From Wohlfahrtiimonas sp. (GTDB taxonomy: Bacteria > Pseudomonadota > Gammaproteobacteria > Cardiobacteriales > Wohlfahrtiimonadaceae), in the NCBI GenBank assembly GCA_030149965.1, contig JASLHB010000093.1, positions 1 through 39,661 of the forward strand: a DNA stretch of 39,661 bases, read 5' to 3'. Made by a program: the position numbers and the translations under genes. Below the pieces are notes generated by a model. It was not told where the DNA came from and searched no databases. It saw only the letters and a program-made list of their open reading frames with translations. Shown piece after piece: positions 1 to 8,223 of this stretch (position 1 is its first letter; the number at the start of each line of letters is the position of its first letter).

Positions 1-210
1 CAACGTGCTCGTAAGATTCAACGTTTCTTGTCTCAACCTTTCCACGTTGCTGAAGTATTTACAGGTGCGCCTGGTAAATATGTAAGCTTGAAAGATACTA
101 TTGCTAGCTTTAAAGCAATTTTGGCAGGTGAGTGTGACTCATTGCCAGAACAAGCTTTCTACATGGTTGGTGATATTGAAGAAGCTAAAGCGCGTGCTGC
201 TAAGCTTTAA
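1..210 (+). CDS. atpD: ATP synthase F1 subunit beta, C-terminal part
   Basis: Catalytic beta subunit of the F1 sector of the membrane ATP synthase. Only the last 69 codons are in the window; the reading frame is open from base 1, so the gene begins upstream. The visible residues (QRFLSQPF, AEVFTGAPGKYVSLKDTI, LPEQAFYMVGDIEEA) are the family's conserved C-terminal end and closely match E. coli AtpD. It is followed after 22 bases by atpC, the usual end of the atp operon. An in-frame TTG at base 28 is an internal codon and not a start. Confidence 0.97.
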   Translation, partial: QRARKIQRFLSQPFHVAEVFTGAPGKYVSLKDTIASFKAILAGECDSLPEQAFYMVGDIEEAKARAAKL

Positions 211-232
211 TCTAACGGAATAGGGAGTCTCA

Positions 233-655
233 ATGAATACAATGCATGTTGCCATCGTAAGCGCAGAAAAAGAATTGTTTTCTGGAGAAGTCACTTTTTT
301 TGCAGGAACAAGTATTTCTGGTGAGTTCGGGGTTTATCCAGGACATTTACCAGTATTGACTCAGCTTGTTCCTGGTCAAGTTCGATTAAAGACAACTGAC
401 GGTAATGAAGATGTGTTTTGGATTTCAGGTGGTATTCTTGAAATTCAACCTAATCAGATTATCGTTTTGGCTGAGTCTGCGGAAAGAGCAGATGATCTTG
501 ATGAAGCTGAAGCTAAAGCTGCGAGAGAGCGTGTTGAATCAATGTTGCAAAAGCAACATGATGATTTCAACTTTGCTAAAGCTCAAACAGAGTTGCGTGA
601 GATCAATGCGAAGATTGATGCGATTGAACGTTACCGTAAAATTGGTAAAGTTTAA
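233..655 (+). CDS. atpC: ATP synthase F1 subunit epsilon
   Basis: Epsilon subunit of F1, part of the central stalk and an intrinsic inhibitor of ATP hydrolysis. At 140 residues it is one longer than E. coli AtpC. The N-terminal beta-sandwich shows VSAEKELFSGEV, GEFGVYPGHLPVLT and SGGILEIQPN, followed by the C-terminal helical hairpin (about residues 90-140). An AGGGAG ribosome site lies just before the ATG; a second in-frame ATG at 242 is possible. It is the last gene of the atp operon and is followed at once by a strong terminator. Confidence 0.97.
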   Translation: MNTMHVAIVSAEKELFSGEVTFFAGTSISGEFGVYPGHLPVLTQLVPGQVRLKTTDGNEDVFWISGGILEIQPNQIIVLAESAERADDLDEAEAKAARERVESMLQKQHDDFNFAKAQTELREINAKIDAIERYRKIGKV

Positions 656-677
656 TCACTGTCATTAGTGCAATCAG

Positions 678-703
678 AAAAACCTGCGAAAGCAGGTTTT
701 TTT
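678..703 (+). terminator. Rho-independent terminator of the atp operon
   Basis: AACCTGC and GCAGGTT arms (681-687, 692-698) around a GAAA tetraloop, extended by A/T pairs and followed by a T run. It lies 23 bases after the atpC stop. Confidence 0.9.
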
Positions 704-759
704 ATGTCTGGATTTTATCTTTACACAATATGAAATCAATATGCATTATTCTAAACAAT

Positions 760-793
760 AAAAAAGCAGCCTTAATTTAAAACTGAGGCTACT
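760..793 (-). terminator. Rho-independent terminator of sstT
   Basis: On the minus strand AGTAGCCT (793-786) pairs with AGGCTGCT (772-765), 8 bp with one G-T pair, and is followed by six T. It lies about 25 bases past the sstT stop and faces the atp terminator. Confidence 0.75.
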
Positions 794-818
794 TTTAATA
801 TGCATCAGTTGTTTAATG

Positions 819-2027
819 CTATTGTTTCAATGATCTATCTGCTGCAACTGTGAATAATACATCCGTTGATGAGTTAATTGCCGTTTCAACAGAATCTTGT
901 ACAACACCAACGATAAAGCCAATTGCAACTAATTGCATCGCAACAGTATTATCAATGCCGAATAAGCTACATGCCAAAGGAATCAATAATAATGATCCGC
1001 CTGCAACGCCAGAAGCACCACAAGCGCCAACAGTTGCCAAAACGCTTAATAAGATAGCTGATAAGAAGTCCACTTGGATATTCAATGTATGAGCAGCAGC
1101 TAATGTGAAGATTGTGATTGTTACAGCAGCACCTGCCATATTAATCGTTGCGCCTAAAGGAATAGAAATGCTATAAGTTTCTTCATTCACATTCAATTTA
1201 CGGCACAATGCTAAGTTGATTGGTAAGTTTGCAGCTGAGCTTCGTGTGAAGAATGCTGTTAAACCACTTTCTCTTAAGCACGTAAATACTAATGGATAAG
1301 GATTTGAACGAATTTTCCAGTAAACTAAAATTGGATTGACCACAAACGTAACAATTGCCATCGCCAATAATAATACTAATACCAATTGTAAATAACCTAC
1401 CAAAGCTTCTGCGCCAGTTTCAGAAATTGTTGATGCAACCAATCCCATAATGCCTAATGGAGCAAATTTAATGACAAAGCGAACTGCTTTAGTTGCAACT
1501 TCTGCGATATCTTCGATGAATTGTTTTGTTGTATCGCTTGAATGACGCAATGCAAATCCAAAAACTAATCCCCATGACAATAAGCCAACATAGTTGCCTG
1601 AAACAATTGCATTCACAGGATTATCAACCATTTTTAATACCAAAGTATGTAAAACATCTACAATATTGCTTGGTGATGATTGTGTTGCTGCTTCAGGTAA
1701 TGATGTCAAAGTAATAGGGAAAAGAAAGCTAACGATCACAGCAACAACAGCAGCAGCAAATGTACCAAACATATAGAGAACTAAAATTGGTTTAATTGCT
1801 GTTTTGCTTTGTGTGTTAACCTTATATTTGGTAATTGCTGCCATGATTAATAAGAAAATTAGTACAGGCGCTATAGCTTTCAATCCATTTACAAAGAATT
1901 CACCTAGAATCTTCACAGCGCTAGATGCACCTGTCGATGTGAAACCAATAACGATCCCTAAAATTAATCCCACAACAATTTGTTGTATCAGACTATAGTT
2001 GTTAATAAAATTAAAAAAACGCTTCAT
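819..2027 (-). CDS. sstT: Serine/threonine:Na+ symporter
   Basis: Inner-membrane dicarboxylate/amino acid:cation symporter family (DAACS) protein that takes up serine and threonine with sodium. The 402 residues align along almost the whole of E. coli SstT (414 aa). Shared family stretches include FALRH near the middle, RSSAANLPIN and LGATINMAGAA in the second half, ACGASGVAGGSLLLIPLAC, and the C-terminal VQDSVETAINSSTDVLFT. The hydrophobicity is that of a multi-pass protein throughout. An AGGAGA ribosome site precedes the ATG. It is a single-gene unit with its own terminator. Confidence 0.95.
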   Translation of the reverse strand: MKRFFNFINNYSLIQQIVVGLILGIVIGFTSTGASSAVKILGEFFVNGLKAIAPVLIFLLIMAAITKYKVNTQSKTAIKPILVLYMFGTFAAAVVAVIVSFLFPITLTSLPEAATQSSPSNIVDVLHTLVLKMVDNPVNAIVSGNYVGLLSWGLVFGFALRHSSDTTKQFIEDIAEVATKAVRFVIKFAPLGIMGLVASTISETGAEALVGYLQLVLVLLLAMAIVTFVVNPILVYWKIRSNPYPLVFTCLRESGLTAFFTRSSAANLPINLALCRKLNVNEETYSISIPLGATINMAGAAVTITIFTLAAAHTLNIQVDFLSAILLSVLATVGACGASGVAGGSLLLIPLACSLFGIDNTVAMQLVAIGFIVGVVQDSVETAINSSTDVLFTVAADRSLKQ

Positions 2028-2112
2028 GATCTCTCCTGTTTGCCGATAGCATTAATATTTTTAATGATTGGAAAAATATAGCAAGTAATTAAGACTTTGG
2101 AAACTGAATAAA

Positions 2113-2140
2113 TTCGCAAGAAGAAACATGTTTTTATACA
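2113..2140 (+). promoter_or_regulatory. Possible sigma-70 promoter for the cytochrome b gene
   Basis: TTCGCA (2113-2118), 16-base spacer, TATACA (2135-2140), 34 bases before the start codon. The match is moderate and there is no other evidence for it. Confidence 0.4.
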
Positions 2141-2174
2141 ATAGGGAGATTAATATTAATAAAGGAAATTTAAA

Positions 2175-2897
2175 ATGAAGAAAATTCAAGTCTGGGATTT
2201 GCCCATTCGGTTGTTTCACTGGGCATTAGCTGTGATGATCGTGGTTTGTATTTATACAATTAATGAAGAAAATATTACTGCTCATCAATATGCAGGTATT
2301 TTTGTATTGGTATTATTGCTATTTCGTGTGGTTTGGGGATTGATTGGTAGTTCAACGGCTAAATTTTGGGATTTTTTAAAAGGACCTGTAAGCATTTATA
2401 ATTATATGCGTTATGGCGTAACCAAAACAGAAGGGCATAATCCAATGGGTGCTTATATGGTTTTGTTTATGCTAGTTGTATTATTTGTGCAGACAATTAC
2501 GGGATTATTCTTAACGGATAATACTTATTTGTATCAAGATTCGCCGTTATATAAGTTAATTTCAGGCAATACACGCAGTTATTTTAAAATGATTCACCAG
2601 TATAATTTATATGTGATTTATGTGATGGTTGGTTTGCACATTACTGCGATTGTTGGTTATTTCTTATTTAAAGGTCAAAATCTTGTGAAAACAATGATTG
2701 TTGGCACACGTAAAGAGAATGAATGGCATTCACCAATGGCAAAAGAAATGAATGGCAATAAACCATGGTTAGCATTGATCATCATAATTGTTTTGGGTGT
2801 AGTTGTTCCATATATGTTGTATGGCTATATGAAAAATATTGAATTCTTTGTGTGGATTCAAAATACAGCAATTTGGTTGAAAGGATTGGTATTTTGA
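2175..2897 (+). CDS. Cytochrome b561 / NiFe-hydrogenase-type b cytochrome
   Basis: Diheme b-type cytochrome of the inner membrane, family of the COG3658-type electron carriers that link the quinone pool to a redox partner. The N-terminal VWDLPIRLFHW signature is plain. There are about five hydrophobic segments, and candidate heme ligands are His15, His37, His141 and His155. Members are often encoded beside a small cytochrome c; none is seen here, so the electron partner is unknown. The C-terminus adds one hydrophobic segment (about residues 197-217). The stop codon overlaps the TTG start of a 35-codon ORF. Confidence 0.85.
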   Translation: MKKIQVWDLPIRLFHWALAVMIVVCIYTINEENITAHQYAGIFVLVLLLFRVVWGLIGSSTAKFWDFLKGPVSIYNYMRYGVTKTEGHNPMGAYMVLFMLVVLFVQTITGLFLTDNTYLYQDSPLYKLISGNTRSYFKMIHQYNLYVIYVMVGLHITAIVGYFLFKGQNLVKTMIVGTRKENEWHSPMAKEMNGNKPWLALIIIIVLGVVVPYMLYGYMKNIEFFVWIQNTAIWLKGLVF

Positions 2898-3001
2898 ATC
2901 GTAGTTTATTAAAAGCATCTGCATTAGAGCGCATAGGAATATCATTGTTAGTGATTATTCCTGTGACGATCTTATTATTGATGATTATCTATATTAAATA
3001 A
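2894..3001 (+). CDS. Candidate 35-aa single-span membrane peptide
   Basis: A 35-codon frame beginning TTG at 2894, which overlaps the TGA stop of the cytochrome b gene (TTGA), the geometry of translational coupling. The peptide reads MNRSLLKASALERIG followed by a strongly hydrophobic stretch of about 18 residues and ends in YIK, so it would be a one-span peptide with a basic N-terminus. Its last 13 bases overlap the 3' end of the convergent phosphatase gene. No separate ribosome site is visible. I recognise no family; a small subunit of the cytochrome is one guess. The frame could be chance. Confidence 0.4.
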   Translation: MNRSLLKASALERIGISLLVIIPVTILLLMIIYIK

Positions 3002-3717
3002 GCACTGCGGATAGCATCAATGTCCGCATGTAATACTTCTTTTAAGTAGCGCTCACACGATTTATGGCTTTCGCGTATCGTTTGCATAGCAGAATGCAAA
3101 TATTCTTCTTTAACGCCGAATAAGAGCTGTATTTGCTCATCTGTGAGCGCCATGCTCATCAAGTGATCTTTTTCGCTTTTACGGGCTTCATACAGCGCAA
3201 ATGCTGTTTCATTGGATCGTAAGTAATCTTCCATAATGTCATCACTATGCACATTGAGCGCACTTAAAATCAAATAAGCCGCAAATCCAGTTCGATCTTT
3301 ACCAGCACTGCAATGAAATAATACTGTTTCACCATGATTCAATCCATTGGTTAGAGGTTGATATTGTGCTGAATAATGGATAGGCAATTGCTGGTAAACG
3401 CCATGATAATAAAGATCAATATTTTTCTCAGTTAAAGAAAGCTCTTTGATTTCATCTTTATTGAATAATTTAGCCAAACTAATGGCGGTTGATTGGCGAT
3501 TAAATTGCTCATCAAACGGTTTTTGTAACTTTTTTAGCTTTTCATTGTCATCTCTGAAGTCAAAAATGGTATCAATTTGCAAAGAATGCAATTCTGAGAA
3601 GTCTTTTTCTGTGCCATATTCAGGTGCTGAGCTACGAAAAAGTTTTTTCGCTCGAATACCTGTATTATCCTTGGTTTTTAGGTGTTCAAAGGTTCTAAAA
3701 TTTAAGATTGAATCCAT
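2989..3717 (-). CDS. Tyrosine-protein phosphatase, Y_phosphatase3-like
   Basis: Protein of 242 residues with the cysteine phosphatase P-loop HCSAGKDRTG (Cys136 nucleophile, Arg142 phosphate-binding). The upstream FRSSAPEYGTE and IDTIFDFRDDNEK stretches are typical of the MptpB/Y_phosphatase3 group of protein tyrosine or phosphoinositide phosphatases. No signal peptide is visible, so it should be cytosolic. A GGAGAA ribosome site lies before the ATG. Genes on both sides are unrelated and the substrate cannot be inferred from context. Confidence 0.8.
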   Translation of the reverse strand: MDSILNFRTFEHLKTKDNTGIRAKKLFRSSAPEYGTEKDFSELHSLQIDTIFDFRDDNEKLKKLQKPFDEQFNRQSTAISLAKLFNKDEIKELSLTEKNIDLYYHGVYQQLPIHYSAQYQPLTNGLNHGETVLFHCSAGKDRTGFAAYLILSALNVHSDDIMEDYLRSNETAFALYEARKSEKDHLMSMALTDEQIQLLFGVKEEYLHSAMQTIRESHKSCERYLKEVLHADIDAIRSAYLI

Positions 3718-3755
3718 TTATTTCTCCAAATATTGCTCTATTTTTAGTCAAATGC

Positions 3756-3785
3756 TTGCCAAGGTGAATATAGATGTTATTATAC
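3756..3785 (+). promoter_or_regulatory. Promoter of tRNA-Leu
   Basis: TTGCCA (3756-3761), 16 bases, TATTAT (3778-3783), or TTATAC at 3780-3785. It lies just ahead of the tRNA, which begins at 3807. Confidence 0.6.
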
Positions 3786-3806
3786 GCACCTCAACAACGC
3801 AAGCCC

Positions 3807-3895
3807 GCCTGGGTGGCGAAATTGGTAGACGCAGCAGACTTAAAATCTGCCGACCCTTAACGGTCGTGCCGGTTCGATTCCGGCCCTAGGCACCA
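3807..3895 (+). tRNA. tRNA-Leu (anticodon UAA)
   Basis: An 89-base class II tRNA. The acceptor arm GCCTGGG (3807-3813) pairs with CCTAGGC (3885-3891), followed by A and an encoded CCA (3893-3895). The anticodon stem GCAGA/TCTGC encloses CTTAAAA with anticodon TAA at 3841-3843. There is a long variable arm (GACCCTTAACGGTC), and the T arm carries GGTTCGATTCC. Class II structure and the UAA anticodon identify leucine. It is followed by a terminator, so it is a single-tRNA unit. Confidence 0.96.
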
Positions 3896-3904
3896 TTATC
3901 GAAG

Positions 3905-3935
3905 AAAACCTGACTATATGTCAGGTTTTTTTTTT
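3905..3935 (+). terminator. Terminator of tRNA-Leu
   Basis: AAAACCTGAC (3905-3914), loop TATAT, GTCAGGTTTT (3920-3929), continuing into a run of ten or more T. Confidence 0.9.
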
Positions 3936-4032
3936 GATTCATATTTATGTCCATGTAATAATGATCCGAATAATAAATGTATTCATGTACAATTAACTCC
4001 AATTTGCAGCAACAGGCTCTATGAGGATAATA

Positions 4033-4965
4033 ATGAGACTAGATCCATCAACTAAAAAATTACTGGTTGTTTTTGGTGTATTAGTATTAGTTTACGCAGG
4101 TACACTTGTTTATAATGGTATGCGTGAGAAAAAAGAAGCTGAATACTATCAAACGATGATGGAGCAAGTTTATGAAGCAAATCCTGGGCTGAAAGAAGAA
4201 TTAGCACAACAAGAAGAGCTTGTTCGTTTATATGGTCCACGTGCATTAGATCCTAATTTTAATGCGGATGTAGGTGATGAAGAAAGTCATGGTATTATTC
4301 GTGAAACAATTCAGTTAGATGATGGCGTTGAACAAATCACTATGTTTTATGAAGTAGGCAAGCCACGTGAAATGTACATGATGAAAGATGGCAAACTTGA
4401 AGGCACATTCAAATTATGGAATAAACAAGGCAATTTAGTGGAAGAGTCTGAATATAAAAATAATGTGTTGAATGGTATTCAGAAAAACTTTTATAGTAAT
4501 GGCATTGTGAAGAAAGAAATTACTTATGTGGATGGTCAAAAAAATGGCTTCACGAAGAATTGGTATCAAGATGGTAAACAATCTTCAGAAACAGAATATA
4601 AAGACAATAAAAATATTGGTTCTACATCTTTCTATCCAGATGGATCAATTCGTCTTAATGAAGATTTAGATGAAGCGACAGGCATTTTATATACGCAAGC
4701 ATATTACACAAATGGAACATTGAGCCATTCATTTGGATCAAAAGGTAATCGTAAAGAAGGTATTTTAATTAAGAATGCACCAACAGGTTTTAAAGTTGCA
4801 GAAGTTAGTTATAAAAATGGCAAAAATGATGGTTGGTGTAAAATTTGGAATGAACAAGGCACATTAGACACAGAATTATTCTATCAAGATGGCCAAATTG
4901 ATCGAACCCAGAAAATGACAGGCAACTCTTGTACTATTGATATCTGGCGCTTTGGCTTCCGCTAA
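4033..4965 (+). CDS. Membrane-anchored MORN-like (YwqK-type) repeat protein
   Basis: Protein of about 310 residues. One hydrophobic segment near the N-terminus (LLVVFGVLVLVYAGTLVY) should anchor it in the inner membrane. It is followed by a charged region, then at least five degenerate repeats of roughly 23 residues of the type DGK.EG....W...GNL..E..YKN (about residues 115-300). This is the toxin_YwqK/MORN-like beta-hairpin pattern, usually a binding scaffold. ATG 4033 is preferred over the ATG at 4021 because GAGGATA sits 6 bases before it. The function is unknown and the neighbours give no clue. Confidence 0.7.
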   Translation: MRLDPSTKKLLVVFGVLVLVYAGTLVYNGMREKKEAEYYQTMMEQVYEANPGLKEELAQQEELVRLYGPRALDPNFNADVGDEESHGIIRETIQLDDGVEQITMFYEVGKPREMYMMKDGKLEGTFKLWNKQGNLVEESEYKNNVLNGIQKNFYSNGIVKKEITYVDGQKNGFTKNWYQDGKQSSETEYKDNKNIGSTSFYPDGSIRLNEDLDEATGILYTQAYYTNGTLSHSFGSKGNRKEGILIKNAPTGFKVAEVSYKNGKNDGWCKIWNEQGTLDTELFYQDGQIDRTQKMTGNSCTIDIWRFGFR

Positions 4966-4989
4966 CGTAATCTTTTAGTAACATCTCAT

Positions 4990-5014
4990 AAAGCAGGCTT
5001 CGGTCTGCTTTATT
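4990..5014 (+). terminator. Terminator after the MORN-like gene
   Basis: AAAGCAG/CTGCTTT stem (4990-4996, 5005-5011) continued by G-T and C-G pairs onto a TTCG loop. The following T tract is weak. Confidence 0.65.
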
Positions 5015-5028
5015 CATATCCACTTTAT

Positions 5029-5068
5029 GATTCATAAAACTGTCATATAATTGACGCATAATTGTCAC
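5029..5068 (+). promoter_or_regulatory. Pho box and promoter of phoBR
   Basis: PhoB-type half sites repeat every 11 bases: GATTCAT (5029), CTGTCAT (5040), TTGACGC (5051), TTGTCAC (5062), each separated by A/T-rich tetramers. The pair at 5029-5046 is followed 10 bases later by CATAAT (5057-5062), the standard distance from a Pho box to the -10. This implies that PhoB activates its own operon. The third and fourth repeats overlap the -10 and might limit expression (inference). Confidence 0.75.
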
Positions 5069-5092
5069 ATTTCAACGGTCGAGATGGAATGA

Positions 5093-5788
5093 ATGAAAAA
5101 GACGGTATTGTTAGTAGAAGATGATTCAGCGCTCCGAAATATGCTGGTGATGCTGCTGAAGAATAGTGATTTTTCTGTTTTGGAAGCCGCAGATTATCAT
5201 TCAGCCTTGGCGATGATTAATCAGCAAAATTTTCATATTGCATTATTGGATTGGATGATTCCGGGCGGATCTGGCGTACAGCTTGTGAAACGCTTGCGTA
5301 AAGACGATCAATTAAAAAACTTACCAATCATCATGCTGACAGCAAAAACGGCCGAGGATGATCAAATTGATGGCTTTGATGCAGGTGCTGATGATTACAT
5401 TACCAAACCTTTTTCCAATAAAGAATTATTGGTGCGAATTAAAGCGCTCATTCGCCGAGCTTATCCTGAGCAAACTCAAATCCTCCAAGTGCGTAATTTG
5501 ATTCTCGATGTGGAATCTCATCGCGTATTTGTATCACAAGAAGAGCTAGATTTAGGGCCGACAGAATATAAATTACTGAGCTTTCTAATGCAACGAGCAG
5601 AGCGCGTATTCAGCCGAGATCAATTGATCGATAATATTTGGGGCAATGATGTTTATATCGATGATCGCACGGTGGATGTTCACATTGGTCGATTGCGTAA
5701 ACAGCTCATGCTCAAAGGCGCAGACGATATGATTCAAACGGTGCGCGGTGCAGGTTATCGATTATCTGCAAAATCTGCGAAAAATTAG
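5093..5788 (+). CDS. phoB: Phosphate regulon response regulator PhoB
   Basis: OmpR/PhoB-class response regulator that activates phosphate-starvation genes. The receiver domain (about residues 1-120) has the acidic pocket E9-D10-D11, phospho-acceptor D53 in ALLDWMIPG, the conserved Thr in IIMLTAK, and the Lys of ITKPF. The winged-helix DNA-binding domain (about 130-228) carries LGPTEYKLLSFLM and RTVDVHIGRLRKQL. The 231-residue length is normal. It is 9 bases upstream of phoR, and the Pho box ahead of it points to autoregulation. Confidence 0.96.
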   Translation: MKKTVLLVEDDSALRNMLVMLLKNSDFSVLEAADYHSALAMINQQNFHIALLDWMIPGGSGVQLVKRLRKDDQLKNLPIIMLTAKTAEDDQIDGFDAGADDYITKPFSNKELLVRIKALIRRAYPEQTQILQVRNLILDVESHRVFVSQEELDLGPTEYKLLSFLMQRAERVFSRDQLIDNIWGNDVYIDDRTVDVHIGRLRKQLMLKGADDMIQTVRGAGYRLSAKSAKN

Positions 5789-5797
5789 GATGATATT

Positions 5798-7087
5798 GTG
5801 CTGAAAGAAACCTTCTTAAAACGATTCATGATTGAAGTGCTCAGCACTTTATCACTGGCATTACTGATCGGATTATTGATACAGCATGTTGTTTTATGCT
5901 TGTTCATTGGCACCGTTCTATTGGTTGGCTGGCATTTATATAACCTGTTTCGATTATCTCGCTGGATATGGCAAAAGAACGTATTATATCCGCCGAGCAG
6001 CTTTGGCAGCTGGGAAATCATCTATTATGGATTGCATAAACATCAGCAGCGATTAAGACAAAGGCAAAATGAATTGGCGGCGATTATTCGATTGTTTCGT
6101 CATGGCGTTGAATCATCGCCGGATGCTTTAGTCATTGTGGATGATGTTGGCACAATTCAATGGTGCAATCAGCAAGTGAAACATCAATTGGGGATTCGCT
6201 GGCCGGATGATAAAGGGCAGAACATTGTGAATCTTGTGCGCAATCCTGAGTTGGCAAAATATCTACAACTCGAGAATTTTAAAGATCCTTTAACCATCAA
6301 AGTTCATCAGCGCCATTACATGGAATTCCGCGTGCTGCCTTATGAAAATCATCGGCACATTGTAGTTGTGCGGAATGTGGATCAAATTTATTTGGCAGAA
6401 CAGCAGCGCAAAGACTTTTTCACGCACGCAAGCCATGAATTAAGAACGCCGTTATCGGTGATTAAGGGTTATGTTGAGATGTTTCAGGAAGATTTGATTG
6501 CAGAAACACAATCAGCAGAAGCGTATGCGCAAATGGGCGGACAAATCGGGCGAATGGAATCGTTGATCAGCCAGATTTTATTGCTCAGTAAAATAGAAAA
6601 TATGTCATCGCAAACGCAGATGAAAGTCATCAATGTGCCTGAATTACTCGAGAATTTAATCGCGAGCTTGCAATCTGTGCATGTAGATTATTCATTAGAG
6701 GCCAAGATCGATGAATCATTGCAAATATCGGGTTATCAAGATCAGATTTATAGCGTGATGAGTAATTTAATTGATAACGCAATCAAGCATAATAAATTCG
6801 GCACGGCGATTGTGATTACATGGCAAAGAACAGCCAAAGGCGCATTATTCAGCGTGAAAGATAATGGCGCTGGCATTGCACCGCAGCATTTGAATCGATT
6901 AACTGAAAGATTTTATCAAGTGGATTCGTCACATTCGCATCAAAAGAATAGTTCAGGATTGGGATTGGCAATTGTGAAACATGCGCTGATTAATCATGGC
7001 GATAGCGATCTGATGATCGAAAGTTCACCGAATCAAGGTTCGACTTTTTCCTTTGTGATTGGCAATGAATGGATCGTTAGAAAATAA
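5798..7087 (+). CDS. phoR: Phosphate regulon sensor histidine kinase PhoR
   Basis: Inner-membrane sensor kinase partner of PhoB. Two hydrophobic N-terminal segments (about residues 10-48) are followed by a linker and a PAS domain (about 100-200) with PDALVIVDDVGTIQWCN. The kinase core has the H box ASHELRTPL with His213, the N box with Asn327, the G1 box DNGAGI (355-360) and the G2 box GLGL (387-390). Its 429 residues match the family and the alignment with E. coli PhoR is end to end. The start is GTG at 5798, with AGGA 7 bases upstream. It shares an operon with phoB. Confidence 0.96.
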   Translation: MLKETFLKRFMIEVLSTLSLALLIGLLIQHVVLCLFIGTVLLVGWHLYNLFRLSRWIWQKNVLYPPSSFGSWEIIYYGLHKHQQRLRQRQNELAAIIRLFRHGVESSPDALVIVDDVGTIQWCNQQVKHQLGIRWPDDKGQNIVNLVRNPELAKYLQLENFKDPLTIKVHQRHYMEFRVLPYENHRHIVVVRNVDQIYLAEQQRKDFFTHASHELRTPLSVIKGYVEMFQEDLIAETQSAEAYAQMGGQIGRMESLISQILLLSKIENMSSQTQMKVINVPELLENLIASLQSVHVDYSLEAKIDESLQISGYQDQIYSVMSNLIDNAIKHNKFGTAIVITWQRTAKGALFSVKDNGAGIAPQHLNRLTERFYQVDSSHSHQKNSSGLGLAIVKHALINHGDSDLMIESSPNQGSTFSFVIGNEWIVRK

Positions 7088-7095
7088 AATAATGG

Positions 7096-7129
7096 TTGTC
7101 ATCTTGCTGTCATATTTCTTTTTTAGACT
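7096..7129 (+). promoter_or_regulatory. Pho box and promoter of the pst operon
   Basis: TTGTCAT (7096-7102), a 4-base spacer and CTGTCAT (7107-7113) form a near-consensus Pho box. Exactly 10 bases later comes a -10-like TAGACT (7124-7129). The lack of a separate -35 is typical for PhoB-dependent promoters. Confidence 0.85.
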
Positions 7130-7171
7130 AAGCACAGTCAAATTAAAAATGATATTTCCAAAGGAGTTTAT

Positions 7172-8197
7172 ATGAAAAAGTTAAGTTGGACAGTTGCATT
7201 AACAACAGTTGTTTCTTTCGGCGCTGCTCATGCGGATGTGAATATCACAGGCGCAGGTGCATCATTTCCTGCACCAGTTTATGCAAAATGGGCGGATAGC
7301 TACAATAAATTAACGGGCGTGAAAATTAATTACCAAGCAATTGGATCATCGGGCGGAATTAAACAGATCAATGCGAAAACAGTTGATTTTGGTGCAAGTG
7401 ATGCGCCATTAGCAGATGCAGATTTAGAAAGAGATGATTTAATTCAGTTTCCAACAGTGATTGGCGGCGTTGTAGTTGCTGTGAACTTAAAGGGCATTCA
7501 GTCAAATGAATTGGTGCTCGATGGCCAAACATTGGGTGAAATTTATCTCGGCAATATTAAAAAATGGAATGATGGTGCAATTGCTAAATTAAACCCAAAT
7601 GTAACATTGCCAAATCAGGACATTAATGTGGTTCGTCGTGCAGATGGATCAGGCACAACGTTTGTATTCACAAGCTATTTGAGCAAAGTGAATGACAATT
7701 GGGATCAACAAGTGGGTAAAAGTACAACGGTGAAATGGCCAGTTGGCGTTGGCGGTAAAGGCAATGATGGCGTTGCTGCATTTGTTCAGCGTTTACCTGG
7801 TTCAATTGGTTATGTTGAATATGCTTATGCAAAACAGAATAATTTAGCATACACAAAACTTTATACAGCAGAAGGACAAATTGTTTCACCTTCTGAAGTC
7901 AGTTTCAGTGCAGCAGCGAAAGATGCCAATTGGAGCGAAACATTCGCGCAAGATTTAACCAATCAAAAAGGTGAAGAAGCTTGGCCGATTACATCCACAA
8001 CATTCATTTTGCTACAGAAAACACAGCAAGATGCAGCGAAAGCCAAAGAAGTTTTAAAATTCTTCGAATGGGCTTATCAAAACGGTGAAACAGAAGCAGT
8101 TGCGCTTGATTATGCAGTATTGCCGAAGAATGTGATTGAAGAGATTCAGAAATCTTGGGCAACACAGTTGAAAGATAGCAGTGGCAACACTCTATAA
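7172..8197 (+). CDS. pstS: Periplasmic phosphate-binding protein PstS
   Basis: Substrate-binding component of the high-affinity phosphate ABC transporter. A 21-residue signal peptide ends in AHA before DVNITG. Mature protein motifs GAGASFPAPVYAKW, GSSGGIKQI, DFGASDAPL and RRADGSGTTFVFTSYLS supply the phosphate-binding Ser, Thr, Asp and Arg residues known for the family. Length 341, close to E. coli PstS (346). AGGAG ribosome site. It is the first gene of pstS-pstC-pstA-pstB-phoU, directly under a Pho box. Confidence 0.97.
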   Translation: MKKLSWTVALTTVVSFGAAHADVNITGAGASFPAPVYAKWADSYNKLTGVKINYQAIGSSGGIKQINAKTVDFGASDAPLADADLERDDLIQFPTVIGGVVVAVNLKGIQSNELVLDGQTLGEIYLGNIKKWNDGAIAKLNPNVTLPNQDINVVRRADGSGTTFVFTSYLSKVNDNWDQQVGKSTTVKWPVGVGGKGNDGVAAFVQRLPGSIGYVEYAYAKQNNLAYTKLYTAEGQIVSPSEVSFSAAAKDANWSETFAQDLTNQKGEEAWPITSTTFILLQKTQQDAAKAKEVLKFFEWAYQNGETEAVALDYAVLPKNVIEEIQKSWATQLKDSSGNTL

Positions 8198-8223
8198 TCC
8201 AATATAGGAAATAGTCTAAATTT

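Noticed and set aside
3446..3889. A 147-codon plus-strand frame running across the tRNA-Leu
   Set aside because: It is antisense to the phosphatase gene and its end lies in the tRNA; it is a shadow frame.
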